The translations under genes were made by a program, and so were the position numbers. The notes beneath the pieces were generated by a model. It saw nothing but the letters and a program-made list of their open reading frames with translations. It was not told the origin of the DNA and made no database searches. Of a stretch of 6,306 nt of DNA, positions 5,326 through 6,306 are shown piece after piece. Source of the stretch: Scatomorpha intestinigallinarum (GTDB lineage Bacteria > Bacillota > Clostridia > Oscillospirales > Oscillospiraceae). Numbering within the stretch: position 1 is the stretch's first letter; each line of letters starts with the position of its first letter. The stretch covers positions 1-6,306 of the forward strand of contig DVHH01000238.1 in the NCBI GenBank assembly GCA_018712225.1, read 5' to 3'.

Positions 5326-5610
5326 ATGTACCAGGTGGGTGAACTCATAGTATACGGCGGCACAATACGCATACCCGTGGACTCGAAGGTATTCATGCGC
5401 CCTGTCATCAGCCGGCAGGAGGCGGAGGCGCTCATAGACGCCATCCCTGGCATGCACGCCGAAGCCTGTCACGAGCGGAACTTCACCCAGCTGGCCGCGC
5501 GCTTCATGAAGCGCGCCGAGACCCTGCTCTACGGCGAGCTCTCCGTAGCCCTGGGCATCCCCTTCGAGGAGGTCCAGCCCTACATCTCCAGCCGCATAGC
5601 CTCGCAGTGA
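5326..5610 (+). CDS. CarD-like regulator with two internal in-frame deletions
   Basis: This 94-residue protein opens with MYQVGELIVYGG, the usual start of Clostridial CarD/CdnL-family proteins, which bind RNA polymerase beta and stabilise open promoter complexes. Residue 13 then jumps to TIRIPVDSKVFMRPVISRQE, which in normal members comes about 30 residues later, so most of the N-terminal Tudor-like RNAP-binding fold is missing. A second jump follows RNFTQLA (51-57): ARFMKRAETLLYGELSVALGIP is normally separated from it by another 30 or so residues of the helical DNA-binding domain. Typical members are about 160 residues. Both joins keep the reading frame, and the promoter and start look intact. 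The start is ATG 5326 with GGTGAG at 5314-5319; the in-frame GTG at 5308 precedes that site and is less likely. It may be a non-functional remnant, a compact variant, or an assembly artefact. The family call is confident; function is doubtful. Confidence 0.75.
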   Translation: MYQVGELIVYGGTIRIPVDSKVFMRPVISRQEAEALIDAIPGMHAEACHERNFTQLAARFMKRAETLLYGELSVALGIPFEEVQPYISSRIASQ

Positions 5611-5951
5611 ACGGCTTTGGCAGGGGCAGGAACCTCCTTGCGCTCTCCTGAGCGCGTACACTTCGCGCTGCCTTTCCTCCTCGAAACGCCCAGCCTCCAG
5701 TAGGGGCAGAGGGACTGCCCACGCAAGGGCTGCGTTTACGCACCCCGCCCAAAAGTCGGCTGATGTGTTGCGCCATATACTGCAAATCCACCCCGTTTCT
5801 TTGACCTTGCCCAAAGAAACGGGGTGGAACCCAAAGAAGCCCTTGGGGAGGCTGTGCCCCAGTGAGGTTTATTGCCCTACCGGCCTTTCACACTTGGCGT
5901 CAGCAGCCACTCGGCCGCTAAGGCGCCAGTTTTGCTGACTTATTTCGTCGC
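5611..5951. repeat. Gene-free region rich in inverted repeats
   Basis: No convincing gene lies in these 341 bases. Hairpins visible by eye are GCGCTC/GAGCGC (5640-5655), GGGCAG/CTGCCC (5704-5720), TGCG/CGCA (5731-5742), a 16-bp perfect stem (5788-5827), TGGGG/CCCCA near 5853-5863, and GTCAGCA/TGCTGAC (5899-5939). None is followed by a clear T tract, so I do not call a terminator for either neighbour. The density of palindromes suggests a composite non-coding repeat like those between genes in Oscillospiraceae; that it is dispersed in the genome is inference. A 176-residue minus-strand frame (5284-5814) crosses the whole CarD-like gene and is taken as chance. Confidence 0.5.
5788..5827. repeat. 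16-bp perfect inverted repeat
   Basis: CCACCCCGTTTCTTTG (5788-5803) pairs exactly with CAAAGAAACGGGGTGG (5812-5827) around an 8-nt loop. It lies 177 bases past the CarD-like stop. There is no T tract on either side, so it is better read as a repeat-element palindrome than a terminator. Confidence 0.75.
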
Positions 5952-6306
5952 TCACCGCGTCTCCAGCACCAGCTTGCCGTCCTTCGCGTCGGCGATGAGG
6001 CGGTCGCCGGGGCCGGTGCGGCCGGAGAGAAGCGCTTCGGCGGCGGGGTCCTCCAGCTGCGTGCAGATGCAGCGGCGCAGGGGGCGCGCGCCGTAGGTGG
6101 GGTCGAAGCCGCGCTCCGCCAGCAGATCCAGCGCCGCGTCCGTCACCTCCAGCTGCACGCCCAGCGCGCGCATGCGCTCCCGCACCGCGTCCGTCAGGCC
6201 GCGCGCGATGCGCCGCACGTCCGCGGGCGTCAGGCGGCGGAAGACTATGGCGTCGTCCACACGGTTCAGAAACTCCGGCCGGAAGGTCTGGCGCAGCTCA
6301 GCCATG
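5952..6306 (-). CDS. ClpB/ClpC-type AAA+ ATPase, C-terminal fragment (5' end outside the window)
   Basis: The visible 118 or so residues are the end of the second AAA+ module and the C-terminal domain of a Hsp100 ATPase. FRPEFLNRVDDAIVF contains the sensor/arginine-finger region, and GFDPTYGARPLRR is the sensor-2 signature shared by ClpB and ClpC, with the invariant GARPLRR. The protein then ends shortly after LEDPAAEALLSG, as usual. Such ATPases unfold or disaggregate proteins using ATP, either alone with DnaK (ClpB) or feeding ClpP (ClpC); the fragment cannot decide which. The Met at 6305 is internal, because family members continue upstream of this point, so the gene starts beyond the window. 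The stop is TGA at 5954-5952. Confidence 0.88.
   Translation of the reverse strand, partial: MAELRQTFRPEFLNRVDDAIVFRRLTPADVRRIARGLTDAVRERMRALGVQLEVTDAALDLLAERGFDPTYGARPLRRCICTQLEDPAAEALLSGRTGPGDRLIADAKDGKLVLETR

Noticed and set aside
5284..5814. Minus-strand frame of 176 residues
   Set aside because: It covers the repeat-rich gap and then the whole antisense of the CarD-like gene, with no family similarity seen.
5899..5939. Possible terminator for the Clp ATPase gene
   Set aside because: The outer stem is 7 bp with a long loop and no T tract on the minus strand.

Overview
The window looks like a piece of a high-GC Clostridia chromosome, probably of the Oscillospiraceae type. The evidence is the very GC-rich coding sequence, strong GGAGG-type ribosome binding sites, sigma-A-like promoters in AT-rich gaps, and a gene set typical of gut Clostridia: EFR1-type ferredoxin, LTA-synthase-family sulfatase, cytidylate-kinase-like protein, DUF5714, CarD-like regulator and a Clp ATPase. 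This placement is inference from gene families and composition, not from a marker gene.

Layout. Positions 1-753 hold no convincing gene. A short AT-richer edge with a small direct repeat (1-66) is followed by a dense cluster of GC-rich hairpins and a 107-bp duplication (103-563), then a bidirectional terminator (606-632). Positions 754-2383 are a minus-strand operon read from a clear promoter at 2439-2467: a cytidylate-kinase-like P-loop protein, a Cys-rich DUF5714 protein that overlaps it by an ATGA, and a small DUF2007-like protein broken by a frameshift. Positions 2518-5168 are a second minus-strand operon: an EFR1-type flavodoxin/2x[4Fe-4S] protein followed, with a TTGA stop/start overlap, by a five-TM LTA-synthase-family enzyme, ending in a strong hairpin. 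Divergent from it, on the plus strand, is a CarD-like gene (5326-5610) that appears to have lost two internal blocks in frame. Positions 5611-5951 are gene-free and rich in inverted repeats. The window ends inside the C-terminus of a ClpB/ClpC-type ATPase on the minus strand.

How the genes fit together. The envelope enzyme (LtaS-like) is translationally coupled to a redox protein, an unexpected pairing. The kinase-like/DUF5714/DUF2007-like set forms one transcription unit of poorly characterised proteins that may share a sensing or nucleotide-linked role. The most notable observations are the doubly shortened CarD-like protein, hairpin repeats whose copies differ by a compensatory base-pair change, the frameshifted DUF2007-like gene, and the ferredoxin-LTA synthase coupling. 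I saw no CRISPR array, transposase, tRNA or rRNA.
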